Origin: Rhizobacter sp. AJA081-3
GTDB taxonomy: Bacteria > Pseudomonadota > Gammaproteobacteria > Burkholderiales > Burkholderiaceae_C
Direction of reading: 5' to 3'
NCBI RefSeq assembly: GCF_017795745.1
Contig: NZ_CP059067.1
Span: forward strand, 3,906,001 to 3,970,000
DNA: 64,000 nt
Shown here: positions 8,691 through 16,772 of the stretch, one piece after another
Numbering within the stretch: the first letter of the stretch is position 1
How the letters are laid out: each line of letters begins with the position of its first letter
Program-made: the position numbers and the translations under genes
The notes under the pieces: generated by a model
Told to the model about the DNA's origin: nothing
Database searches by the model: none
The model's input: the letters and a program-made list of their open reading frames with translations, nothing else

Positions 8691-9550
8691 AACCGGCCGC
8701 CTTCGACTACCAGCGCATCGCCAGTGCCGACGAAGCCTGCGCCGTGCTGGCGCAGATGGGCGAAGACGCGCGCATCCTGGCCGGCGGGCAAAGCCTGATG
8801 GCGGTGCTGAACATGCGGCTGGCACAGCCGCAGCGGCTGCTCGACATCTCGCGCTGTGCCCCGCTGCAGCAGCTGCGTGTGGCGAAGGGCGCCTTGCAGG
8901 TCGGCGCTGCCGTCACCCAGGCCGCGCTCGAATGGCGGCCGGGCCTGGCGCAGGAACTGCCGCTGCTGCAGCTGGCCTTCCCGCACATCTCGCATTTCCA
9001 GGTGCGCAACCGCGGCACGGTGGCCGGCAGCATCGCCCACGCCGACCCGTCGGCCGAGCTGCCGCTGTGCCTGCTGGCGCTGCAGGGCGAGGTGCTGCTG
9101 AAGAGCGCGCGCGCCAGCCGCCGCGTGGCGGCCGAGGACTTCTTCACCGGCATGCTGCAGACCACGCGCCGCGCCGACGAACTGGTCGAGGCCGTGTCCT
9201 TCCCGCTCGCGCGGCCGGGCCAGGGCTTCGGTTTCGAGGAGTTCTCGGTGCGCCATGGCGACTTCGCCGTCTGCGCCGTCGCCGCGGTGGCCGACGGCCA
9301 GCAGCTGCGCATCGCCGTCGGCGGTGTCGCCGACCGGCCCGTGGCGCGCAACTTCCCGCTGCTGCAGGGCGACGCGCTGGCCGACGCGCTGAATCATTTC
9401 GCCTGGCAGCTGCAGGCCCGCGACGAACCCCAGGCCAGCGCCGCGCTGCGCCGCCAGCTGGTGCGCCAGCTGGGCCGGCGCGTCGCCGTGCAGGCCCTGG
9501 CCGACCGCAGCCGCCGCCTCACCCACCCCTCCGCAGGAACCCCGGCATGA
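8687..9550 (+). CDS. hmfB: Molybdenum hydroxylase FAD subunit
   Basis: A 287-residue FAD-binding subunit of the CoxM/XdhB type. AGGQSLMAVLNMRLA near residue 30 and the GTVAGSIAHADPSAE segment near 108 are the FAD loops. Length is normal for CoxM and lacks the extra 4Fe-4S insertion of 4-hydroxybenzoyl-CoA reductase beta subunits, arguing for a hydroxylase rather than a dearomatising reductase. The ATG at 8687 overlaps the hmfA stop by 4 bases and its own stop overlaps hmfC, so the three subunits are translationally coupled. It passes electrons from the FeS subunit to an external acceptor. Confidence 0.88.
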   Translation: MKPAAFDYQRIASADEACAVLAQMGEDARILAGGQSLMAVLNMRLAQPQRLLDISRCAPLQQLRVAKGALQVGAAVTQAALEWRPGLAQELPLLQLAFPHISHFQVRNRGTVAGSIAHADPSAELPLCLLALQGEVLLKSARASRRVAAEDFFTGMLQTTRRADELVEAVSFPLARPGQGFGFEEFSVRHGDFAVCAVAAVADGQQLRIAVGGVADRPVARNFPLLQGDALADALNHFAWQLQARDEPQASAALRRQLVRQLGRRVAVQALADRSRRLTHPSAGTPA

Positions 9551-10098
9551 ATGTGCTCACTCGCGACCGCGCCCACCCCGTGCAGCTGTTGCTGAACGGC
9601 CTGCCGCGGCGCGCCACCACCGAACCGCGCCAGCTGCTCAGCGATTTCCTGCGCCACGAACTCGGCCTGACCGGCACGCATGTGGGCTGCGAACACGGCG
9701 TCTGCGGCGCCTGCACCGTGCGCGTCGACGGTGTCGCGCAGCGCGCCTGCCTGATGCTGGCCATGCAGGTCGACGGTTGCCATGTGCAGACCATCGAAGG
9801 CCTGGCAGCGGAGACCGGTGGCGGTAACGGTAGCGGCGGCGACAGCGACACGCTGGGCGACCTGCAGGCCGCCTTCAAGCGCCACCATGCGCTGCAGTGC
9901 GGCTTCTGCAGCGCCGGCATCCTGATGAGCGCGGCCGACTGGCTGCAGCGTGTGCCGCAGCCCAGCGAGGCGCAGTTGCGCGAGATGTTGTCGGGCCATC
10001 TGTGCCGCTGCACCGGCTACACGCCCATCGTCGCCGCCATCCTCGATGTCGCCCAGGCCCGCGCCGCGGCGCTGGCCACGAAGGCCGGCCATGTTTGA
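9547..10098 (+). CDS. hmfC: Molybdenum hydroxylase 2Fe-2S subunit
   Basis: A 183-residue small subunit. The plant-type 2Fe-2S site is CEHGVCGACTV followed by a fourth Cys (RACLML); the C-terminal alpha-type site is CGFCSAG plus CRCTGY. Both clusters are therefore complete. A Gly/Ser-rich stretch (GGGNGSGGDSD) sits between the domains. The start ATG 9547 overlaps the hmfB stop; the 3' end overlaps the ligase gene by 8 bases. It relays electrons from the Mo centre to FAD. Confidence 0.9.
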   Translation: MNVLTRDRAHPVQLLLNGLPRRATTEPRQLLSDFLRHELGLTGTHVGCEHGVCGACTVRVDGVAQRACLMLAMQVDGCHVQTIEGLAAETGGGNGSGGDSDTLGDLQAAFKRHHALQCGFCSAGILMSAADWLQRVPQPSEAQLREMLSGHLCRCTGYTPIVAAILDVAQARAAALATKAGHV

Positions 10099-11635
10099 CC
10101 TCGGCCGCACCCTGCTGCAGAGCGTCGAACGCTCGCCGGGCCGCACGGCCATCGTCGACGGCGAACGCCGCTTCAGCTACGCGTTATGGGCGCGCACCGT
10201 CGGTGCCGTGCAGCGCGGGCTGGCGGCCGCCGGCCTGCGCGCGGGCGACCACCTGCTGGTGGTGCTGCAGAACCGCTGGGAGATGGCGGCGCTGCACTGG
10301 GCCTGCCAGTTTGCCGGCATCGTCGTGACGCCGCTGAACTGGCGTGCCAAGGGCGACGAGATCGACTACTGCCTGGTCGACAGCGGCGCCCGCGCCGTCG
10401 TCTGGGAGGCCGTGGTCGATGCTGCCGTGGCCCAGAGCGAGCACGCGCGCACGGTGCTGCGCATCGGCGTGGGCGCGGTCGCAAGCGCGCAGCTGCAGTT
10501 CGAGGACTGGCTGGCCGCGCCCGCCGACCCAACGCCCGTTGCCAGCGCCGAAGATCTGTCGCTGATGCTCTACACCAGCGGCACCACCGGCAAGCCCAAG
10601 GGTGTGCCGCGCCGCCACCGCGTCGAACGTGCCGCCGCCCTGGCCCATGTCGCGCAGAACCGCTATGGCGACGCAGAATGCACCCTGGGCGTGATGCCGC
10701 TGTATCACACCATGGGTGTGCGCAGCCTGCTGGCGCTGGCGCTGGTCGACGGCCGCTTCGTCTGCATCCCGCGCTTCGACGCCCGCCAGGCACTGGCCGC
10801 GATCGAGGACGAAGGGGTCACCCACCTCTATCTGGTACCCACGCTCTACCACGACCTGCTGGCCCACCCGCAGTTCGCGGCCACCGACATCACAAGCGTG
10901 CGCAAGCTGGGCTTTGCCGGTGCGCCGATGCACGACGCGCTGCTGCAGCGCCTGGACCAGGCCTTCCACCCCGAACTGTTCGTCAACCATTACGGCAGCA
11001 GCGAGGTCTACACCTTCAGCATCAACCAGCGTGCCGTGGCCAAGCCCGGCAGCGCCGGCCGCGCCGGGCTGAACACGCGGCTGCGTGTGGTGAAGCTGGA
11101 CAGCACCGACCCCGGCCAGTTGGCCGCGCCCGGTGAAGAAGGCCAGATCATTGCCGACCTGTTGGGCGACGAAGCCTTCGAGGGCTACCACCGCCGCCCC
11201 GACGCGAATGCGAAGAGCCTGCACGGCGGCTGGTACTTCACAGGCGACATGGGCTATGTCGACGCCGACGGCGACCTGTTCGTCACCGGCCGTGTCGACG
11301 ACATGATCATCAGCGGCGGCGAAAACATCTCGCCGGTCGACATCGAGTCGGTGCTGTCGCTGCACGCGGCCGTCGACGAGGTGGCCGTGGCCGGCCTGCC
11401 CGACCCCCGCTGGGGCCAGAAGGTCGTGGCCTTCGTCAAGACCCGCACGCCGGTGGCGGCCGAGGCGCTCGACGCGCATTGCCGCGTCTCAGACCTCGTG
11501 AACTTCAAGCGCCCGCGCGAATACGTGTTCGTGCGCGAGATCCCCAAGTCGCCGGTCGGCAAGGTGTTGCGCCGCAAGCTGGTGGCGGGCGAGTACGAAG
11601 CCGACGGCGACACCTCTTCGGAGACTCCCTCATGA
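10091..11635 (+). CDS. hmfD: Acyl-CoA ligase (2-furoyl-CoA synthetase type)
   Basis: A 514-residue ANL-superfamily acyl-CoA synthetase. The P-loop is LYTSGTTGKPKG near residues 160-171; GSSEVYTFSI, the YFTGD hinge region, RVDDMIISGGENI and the C-terminal PKSPVGKVLRRKL lysine loop are all present, so it should be active. It sits directly after the Mo-hydroxylase genes, the same order as hmfABCD of Cupriavidus basilensis, and overlaps the next gene by 4 bases. Expected role: ATP-dependent activation of a small aromatic or heteroaromatic acid (2-furoate by context) to its CoA thioester before ring hydroxylation. Substrate is inferred; a benzoate-type ligase is the alternative. Confidence 0.82.
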   Translation: MFDLGRTLLQSVERSPGRTAIVDGERRFSYALWARTVGAVQRGLAAAGLRAGDHLLVVLQNRWEMAALHWACQFAGIVVTPLNWRAKGDEIDYCLVDSGARAVVWEAVVDAAVAQSEHARTVLRIGVGAVASAQLQFEDWLAAPADPTPVASAEDLSLMLYTSGTTGKPKGVPRRHRVERAAALAHVAQNRYGDAECTLGVMPLYHTMGVRSLLALALVDGRFVCIPRFDARQALAAIEDEGVTHLYLVPTLYHDLLAHPQFAATDITSVRKLGFAGAPMHDALLQRLDQAFHPELFVNHYGSSEVYTFSINQRAVAKPGSAGRAGLNTRLRVVKLDSTDPGQLAAPGEEGQIIADLLGDEAFEGYHRRPDANAKSLHGGWYFTGDMGYVDADGDLFVTGRVDDMIISGGENISPVDIESVLSLHAAVDEVAVAGLPDPRWGQKVVAFVKTRTPVAAEALDAHCRVSDLVNFKRPREYVFVREIPKSPVGKVLRRKLVAGEYEADGDTSSETPS

Positions 11636-12609
11636 AAAATCTGCTCACTTGCGTGCTCGCCACGTCGCTCGCGTTCGCGCCGAGTCCGGACCTGCGCGCG
11701 CAAGACAACTACCCGAACAAGATCATCCGGCTGGTCGTGCCCTACAGCGCGGGCGGCACCGGCGACCAGATCGGCCGGTTGGTCGGCGACAAGCTCGGCG
11801 AACTGCTGGGCCAGCGGGTGCTGATCGACAACAAGGGAGGTGCCGGCGGCAACATCGGCGCCGAAGCGGCCGTACGGTCGCCGGCCGACGGCTACACGCT
11901 GGTGATGGCCGCCACGAGCCTGGCGAGCAACCCGGCCCTGCTGAAGAAGATGAGCTTCGATCCGGTCAAGGATCTGGTGCCCGTCAGCCAGTGCTGCGGT
12001 GTGCCGATGGTCGTGGTCGTGAACCCGGCGTTGCCGATCAGGAACATCAGCGAGCTGGTGGCCTACGCGAAGGCGAAGCCCGGCCGGCTGACCTTCGCTT
12101 CGTCGGGCATCGGCACCAGCAGCCACTTGGCCGCCGAGCTCTTCAAGCTGCTGGCCGGCACCGACATGACCCACGTGCCCTACAAGGCGGACTCGCAGGC
12201 GCTGCCCGACCTGCTGTCGGGCAATGTCGACCTGATGTTCATGTTCCAGACCTCGGCCTTGCCGCAGGTCAGGGCCGGCAAGCTGCGCGCGCTCGCGGTC
12301 AGCACCGCGAAGCGCTCGCCGGCGGCGCCCGAACTGCCCACCGTCGCCGAGGCGGGCGTGGCGGGTTACGACTTCAACGGCTGGTTCGGCCTGTTCGCGC
12401 CGGCCGGCACGCCCAAGGCCGTGATCGACGTGCTGGCCGCGGCATCGGTGAAAGCGGTGCATTCGCCCGACCTGCAGCGCAAGCTGATCGACCAAGGTTT
12501 CGTTCCGGTCGCGCCCGACACGCCGGCGCAATTCGCGCTGTTCTTCCAGAACGAAGCGGCGAAGTGGGTGCGCGTGGCGCGCGATGCGAAGTTGCAGGCA
12601 ATCGACTGA
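11632..12609 (+). CDS. Bug/TctC-family periplasmic solute receptor
   Basis: A 325-residue exported binding protein of the Bug family, abundant in Burkholderiales. The signal peptide MKNLLTCVLATSLAFAPSPD runs to an LRAQ cleavage region. The core has YPNKIIRLVVPYSAGG, IDNKGGAGGNIGAEAA and DGYTLVMA, all typical. No TctA/TctB membrane genes are in the window, so it is an orphan receptor. These proteins usually bind carboxylates, so it may capture furoate or furandicarboxylate and either work with a remote transporter or act as a sensor. ATG 11632 overlaps the ligase stop. Confidence 0.88.
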   Translation: MKNLLTCVLATSLAFAPSPDLRAQDNYPNKIIRLVVPYSAGGTGDQIGRLVGDKLGELLGQRVLIDNKGGAGGNIGAEAAVRSPADGYTLVMAATSLASNPALLKKMSFDPVKDLVPVSQCCGVPMVVVVNPALPIRNISELVAYAKAKPGRLTFASSGIGTSSHLAAELFKLLAGTDMTHVPYKADSQALPDLLSGNVDLMFMFQTSALPQVRAGKLRALAVSTAKRSPAAPELPTVAEAGVAGYDFNGWFGLFAPAGTPKAVIDVLAAASVKAVHSPDLQRKLIDQGFVPVAPDTPAQFALFFQNEAAKWVRVARDAKLQAID

Positions 12610-12619
12610 GGACCTTTCG

Positions 12620-14071
12620 ATGAACACCCCCCAAGCCTTCACGAGCCTGCGCGGCTGGCTGCGCCACCTGGCTGCCACCGACCGGCTTGCGCTGATCCGG
12701 CCCGGCGTGGCGCTCACCCATGAACTCGCGGCCATCGCCAAGCGGCTCGACGGCACGCAGGCGGCGCTGTTCCCGCAGCCGGGCGGGCACCCGATGCCGG
12801 TGGTGTCGGGCTTCATGTCCCGGCGCGCCTGGATCGCCGAGGCCATGGGCGTGCCCGACGCACAACTGCTGCAACGTTTCCGCGCCGCGGCCGAACGGCC
12901 GCTGCCGTGGCGCGAGGTCGCGCGCGACGCTGCACCGGCGCAGCAAGTGGTGCACCCTTTCGGTGAAGGTGAGGGCGACATCCGCACGCTGCTGCCGATC
13001 CCGACACACAGCGAACACGACAACGGACCCTACATCACGGCCGGCCTGGTGATCGCACGCAACCCGAAGACGGGGGTGCAGAACGTCTCGATCAACCGCA
13101 TCCAGATCCAGGGCCGCGACCGGCTCGGCGTGCTGATTTTGCCGCGCCACCTGCATGCCTTCTTTGCCGCTGCTGAAGCGCAGGGTCAGGCGCTCGACGT
13201 CGCGATCGTGATCGGTGTCGACCCGCTGACCGCGCTGGCGTCGCAGGCGATCGCAGCGCTCGACTGCGATGAACTCGAGATCGCCGGTGCACTGCACGGT
13301 GCGCCGTTGCCGGTCGTGAAGTGCACCACCAACCAGGTGCGCGTGCCGGCCGAGGCCGAGATCGTGATCGAAGGCCGCATCCTGCCGAACGTGCGCGAGC
13401 CCGAGGGTCCGTTCGGTGAATTTCCCAAGTACTACAGCGCCCGCGAAGAGCGTGAAGTGATCGTGATCGACGCCGTGACGCACCGACGCGACCCGGTGTT
13501 CCACACCATCGTGCCGGCCGAGATGGAGCACCTCCTGCTCGGCGCGATCCCCCGCGAAGCGACGCTGCTGGCCCACCTGCAGCGCAGCTTCCCGAACGTC
13601 AGCGACGTGCACCTGTCGGTCGGCGGTGTGGCGAGGTATCACCTGCATGTGCAGATGAAGAAGACCCGCGAAGGCCAGGCCAAGAACGTGATCCTCGGGG
13701 CCTTCGGCGGCCACTATGACCTGAAGCAGGTGATCGTGGTCGATGAAGACGTCAACGTGCACGACCCCGCCGAAGTCGAGTGGGCTGTTGCCACCCGCTT
13801 CCAGGCCGACCGAGACCTGGTCGTGATCGCCGGCGCGCAAGGTTCGGCACTCGACCCTTCGACCAGCATCGCGTTCGCCGGCAACAAGCCGCCGCTCGAA
13901 TGGCAGGGATTCGGCGCCAAGATGGGGCTCGACGCCACCAAGCCGATCCGTTCGAGCGAACACGTGTTCACGCGCGTGCGCATTCCGGGCGAAAGCGACG
14001 TCGACCTGGCCACCGCGGTCACCGCCACCGGCACCGCAGCGCTCACCGGCACATCGCTGGAGCAGGCATGA
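12620..14071 (+). CDS. hmfF: UbiD-family prFMN-dependent decarboxylase (2,5-furandicarboxylate decarboxylase type)
   Basis: A 483-residue UbiD-family enzyme that uses prenylated FMN. The catalytic set is visible: R160 (INRIQ), E262 and E267 in EPEGPFGEF, with the same five-residue Glu spacing as Fdc1. The N-terminal RGWLRHLAATDRLALI and LDGTQAALFPQPGG resemble HmfF enzymes, from my memory of that family. The UbiX partner follows with a 4-base overlap. In the furan pathway it removes one carboxyl group from 2,5-furandicarboxylate to leave 2-furoate, feeding the ligase upstream. Another aromatic acid substrate cannot be excluded, but ligase plus Mo-hydroxylase plus crotonase makes HmfF the best fit. 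Confidence 0.82.
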   Translation: MNTPQAFTSLRGWLRHLAATDRLALIRPGVALTHELAAIAKRLDGTQAALFPQPGGHPMPVVSGFMSRRAWIAEAMGVPDAQLLQRFRAAAERPLPWREVARDAAPAQQVVHPFGEGEGDIRTLLPIPTHSEHDNGPYITAGLVIARNPKTGVQNVSINRIQIQGRDRLGVLILPRHLHAFFAAAEAQGQALDVAIVIGVDPLTALASQAIAALDCDELEIAGALHGAPLPVVKCTTNQVRVPAEAEIVIEGRILPNVREPEGPFGEFPKYYSAREEREVIVIDAVTHRRDPVFHTIVPAEMEHLLLGAIPREATLLAHLQRSFPNVSDVHLSVGGVARYHLHVQMKKTREGQAKNVILGAFGGHYDLKQVIVVDEDVNVHDPAEVEWAVATRFQADRDLVVIAGAQGSALDPSTSIAFAGNKPPLEWQGFGAKMGLDATKPIRSSEHVFTRVRIPGESDVDLATAVTATGTAALTGTSLEQA

Positions 14072-14652
14072 AGCGCCTGATCGTCGCCATCACCGGTGCG
14101 AGCGGCGCGGTCTACGGCGTGCGCTTGCTGCAGATGCTGCGGGCGCTGCCGGCGGTCGAAACCCACCTGGTGCTGTCGCAGGCCGGCGGGCTGACGGCGA
14201 TGCAGGAGCTCGACATGGCGCGCAGCGATGTCGAGGGCCTGGCCGACGTGGTGCACAACCCGCGTGACATCGGCGCCAGCATCGCCAGCGGCTCTTTCGT
14301 CACCGCCGGCATGGTGGTCGCGCCGTGTTCGATGAAGACGCTGGCGAGCATTGCGCTCGGCTTCGCCGACAACCTCGTCAGCCGTGCCGCCGACGTGGCG
14401 CTGAAAGAGCGCCGCCGCCTCGTGCTGATGGCACGCGAGACGCCGCTGAACCTGGCTCACCTTCGCAACATGACGGCGGTCACCGAAATGGGCGGCGTGA
14501 TCTGCCCTCCGGTGCCGGCGTTCTACCAGCGGCCCGACAGCCTGTCCGATGTCGTCGACCACAGCGTCGCGCGTGTGCTCGATCTGTTCGACATCGAAAA
14601 CCCGACCGCGCTGCGCCGCTGGCAAGGCCTGCGCGTCCACGACCCCGCCTGA
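14068..14652 (+). CDS. hmfG: UbiX-family flavin prenyltransferase
   Basis: A 194-residue flavoprotein that makes prenylated FMN from FMN and dimethylallyl phosphate. MKRLIVAITGASGAVYG is the family start; SGSFVTAGMVVAPCSMKTLA and RETPLNLAHLRNM are the conserved FMN/phosphate loops. ATG 14068 overlaps the UbiD stop, so cofactor enzyme and decarboxylase are made together. It is probably dedicated to this decarboxylase, although it could also serve ubiquinone synthesis. Confidence 0.9.
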   Translation: MKRLIVAITGASGAVYGVRLLQMLRALPAVETHLVLSQAGGLTAMQELDMARSDVEGLADVVHNPRDIGASIASGSFVTAGMVVAPCSMKTLASIALGFADNLVSRAADVALKERRRLVLMARETPLNLAHLRNMTAVTEMGGVICPPVPAFYQRPDSLSDVVDHSVARVLDLFDIENPTALRRWQGLRVHDPA

Positions 14653-14678
14653 CCTCACACCCCAAGACCGGAGACAAC

Positions 14679-15884
14679 ATGAAAACCCATCTGCTTCAGA
14701 AACTCGCTGGTGCCGCTCTCGCCGTGGTAGCCGCGGCACCGGTGGCTGCCAAGCTCAATTCCTGCGACGGCCCGATCGTGTTCGGCACCACGGTCTCGGA
14801 AACCGGCCCGTTCTCGACGCTCGCCGACCGCTGGCGCAAGATGACCGAGGTCTTCGCCGAGGAGGTGAACAAGACCGGCGGCGTGGCCGTGAAGGCCTGC
14901 AACAAGAAGCTGCCTATCCAGTTTGTCATCTACGACGACCAGAGCGTGCCGGCCACCGCGGTGCAGCTCTACGAGAAGATGGCCACGGTCGACAAGGTGG
15001 ACTTCTTCGTCGGGCCCGACTGGTCGTCCATCGGCGGCCCGGTGCCGCCCATCGCCGACAAATACAAGATCCCCATGGTCATGGCCAACGTGGCCACGCC
15101 AGCGCTCTACGACCGCGGCCTGAAGTACATCTGGGGCACGCCCTTCCCGGTGGTGCCCAACTGGTCGGCGCGCTACTTCGACATGCTCGGCAAGGTCAGC
15201 CCCAAGCCGCAGACCATCATCTTCATCACCCACGACAACCCGGTGATGAAAGGCATCACGGCAACGTGGAGCAAGAAGGCCGAAGAGCAGGGCCTCAAGG
15301 TGCTGGGCACCGAGATGTTCGGCGCCGAGCTGAAGGACTTCACCGCGCTCATCGCCAAGGTGCGCGCGGCCAAGGCCGACATCGTCTACATCAGCAGCTA
15401 CGACAACGCCAGCGTGCCGCTGGTGCAGCAGATGCGCCAGCTGAAGGTGCGGGCCATGGACGTGCACCACACCATGCTGACCGGTGCGCTGCAGCGCCAG
15501 GTGGGACAGGACCTAGAAGGCATGACTGGCGAACTGAGCTGGTACCCGGGTGTGAAGGGCGCCTACAGCGAACTCGTCGAGACCGTGATGCAGCGCTCGA
15601 ACGTGACCATGTTCGACTACATCTGGACCCTGGGCCGCCTGACCAGCTACCTGGCCATGATTCAGGGCATCGAGAAGGCCGGCGAGGTGGACCGCGAGAA
15701 GGTCAAGGCGGCGCTCTTCAAGGCCACCATCAAGAGCCCGGCCGGCGATGTGACCTTCGACGAACGCGGCTTTGCCAACACCGGCGCCTTCACGGTGCAG
15801 ATGCAGGCAGGCAAGGTGCAGGTGGTGTGGCCGCCGGAAGTGGCCACCAGCAAGCTGCAGTGGCCTTCGCCGAGCTGGAAGTGA
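14679..15884 (+). CDS. Liv-type ABC transporter substrate-binding protein (importer 1)
   Basis: A 401-residue periplasmic binding protein of the branched-chain amino acid family (type I fold). The signal peptide is MKTHLLQKLAGAALAVVAAA with cleavage around PVAAK. The ATG at 14679 has GGAGAC before it. The mature start reads IVFGTTVSETGPFS. It is followed at once by permease and ATPase genes, so importer 1 is complete (14679-19323). Proteins of this family also carry aromatic acids, which fits the catabolic setting; the ligand is unknown. Confidence 0.87.
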   Translation: MKTHLLQKLAGAALAVVAAAPVAAKLNSCDGPIVFGTTVSETGPFSTLADRWRKMTEVFAEEVNKTGGVAVKACNKKLPIQFVIYDDQSVPATAVQLYEKMATVDKVDFFVGPDWSSIGGPVPPIADKYKIPMVMANVATPALYDRGLKYIWGTPFPVVPNWSARYFDMLGKVSPKPQTIIFITHDNPVMKGITATWSKKAEEQGLKVLGTEMFGAELKDFTALIAKVRAAKADIVYISSYDNASVPLVQQMRQLKVRAMDVHHTMLTGALQRQVGQDLEGMTGELSWYPGVKGAYSELVETVMQRSNVTMFDYIWTLGRLTSYLAMIQGIEKAGEVDREKVKAALFKATIKSPAGDVTFDERGFANTGAFTVQMQAGKVQVVWPPEVATSKLQWPSPSWK

Positions 15885-15908
15885 CGCGGCGCACGCGGAA
15901 CTGAAGCC

Positions 15909-16772
15909 ATGGAAGTGCTCCTGCAAGTGCTCATCGGCGGCGTGCTGCTGGGCGGGCTCTACGCGCTGGTCGCGTTCGGCCTGTCCCTCATCTACGGCGT
16001 TGTTCGCATCCTCAACTTCGCACACGGTACGCTGCTGGCCGTCAGCGGCGTGGCGGCCAGCCTGGCCTTTGCCACCTGGCAGTTGCACCCCGTGCTCATC
16101 GCCGTGCTGCTGGCACCGCTGCTGGGCGCTTTGGCCTACGGCTACTACCACCTGCTGCTCAAGCCGCTGGCCCAGCGCAACCACTTCGAAGGCACAGTGG
16201 GCACGGTGCTGGTGACGGTGGGCACGCTGATGGTCCTGAGCGACCTCACCGCCAAGGCCGCGGGCGCCACGCAGCGCAACATCCCGGTGCGGCTGGAAGC
16301 GCTGGAGTTCGGCGACATCGTCGTCAGCACGGTGCAGCTGCTCATCCTGGGCGGCATCGCGCTGCTCACGCTGGTGATGCACCTGATCCTGAAGAAGACC
16401 TGGTTCGGCCGCGCCATCCGCGCGGTGACGCAGGAGCCGGTGGGCGCGCAGATCTGCGGCGTGCAGAGCACACGCATGAAGGCGCTGACCTTCGCCTTCG
16501 GCTCGGCCACGGTCGCCCTCGCCGCCGTGATGTATGTGCTGAGCTTTCCGGTCGATCCGACCATGGGCTTCAGCCTCACGGTGAAGGCCTTCACGATCAT
16601 CGTGGTGGGCGGCATCGGCAACCTGCCGGGCGCATTGCTGGCGGGTGTGTTCCTGGGTGTGGCCGAAGGCCTGACGGGCCTGTACTGGAAGCCTGAATGG
16701 GCGCCGGCACTGAGCGTGGTGCTCATGCTGGCCATCCTGGTGGCCCGCCCGCGTCTGGCAGGGGCGAAGTGA
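15909..16772 (+). CDS. Liv-type ABC permease LivH (importer 1)
   Basis: A 287-residue inner-membrane permease with about eight hydrophobic segments. It begins MEVLLQVLIGGVLLGGLYAL and has the LivH hallmark ILNFAHGTLLAVSGV; the cytoplasmic EAA-like loop (RAIRAVTQEPVGAQICGV) contacts the ATPase. Its stop overlaps the ATG of the LivM-LivG fusion (TGATG at 16770-16774). Confidence 0.9.
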   Translation: MEVLLQVLIGGVLLGGLYALVAFGLSLIYGVVRILNFAHGTLLAVSGVAASLAFATWQLHPVLIAVLLAPLLGALAYGYYHLLLKPLAQRNHFEGTVGTVLVTVGTLMVLSDLTAKAAGATQRNIPVRLEALEFGDIVVSTVQLLILGGIALLTLVMHLILKKTWFGRAIRAVTQEPVGAQICGVQSTRMKALTFAFGSATVALAAVMYVLSFPVDPTMGFSLTVKAFTIIVVGGIGNLPGALLAGVFLGVAEGLTGLYWKPEWAPALSVVLMLAILVARPRLAGAK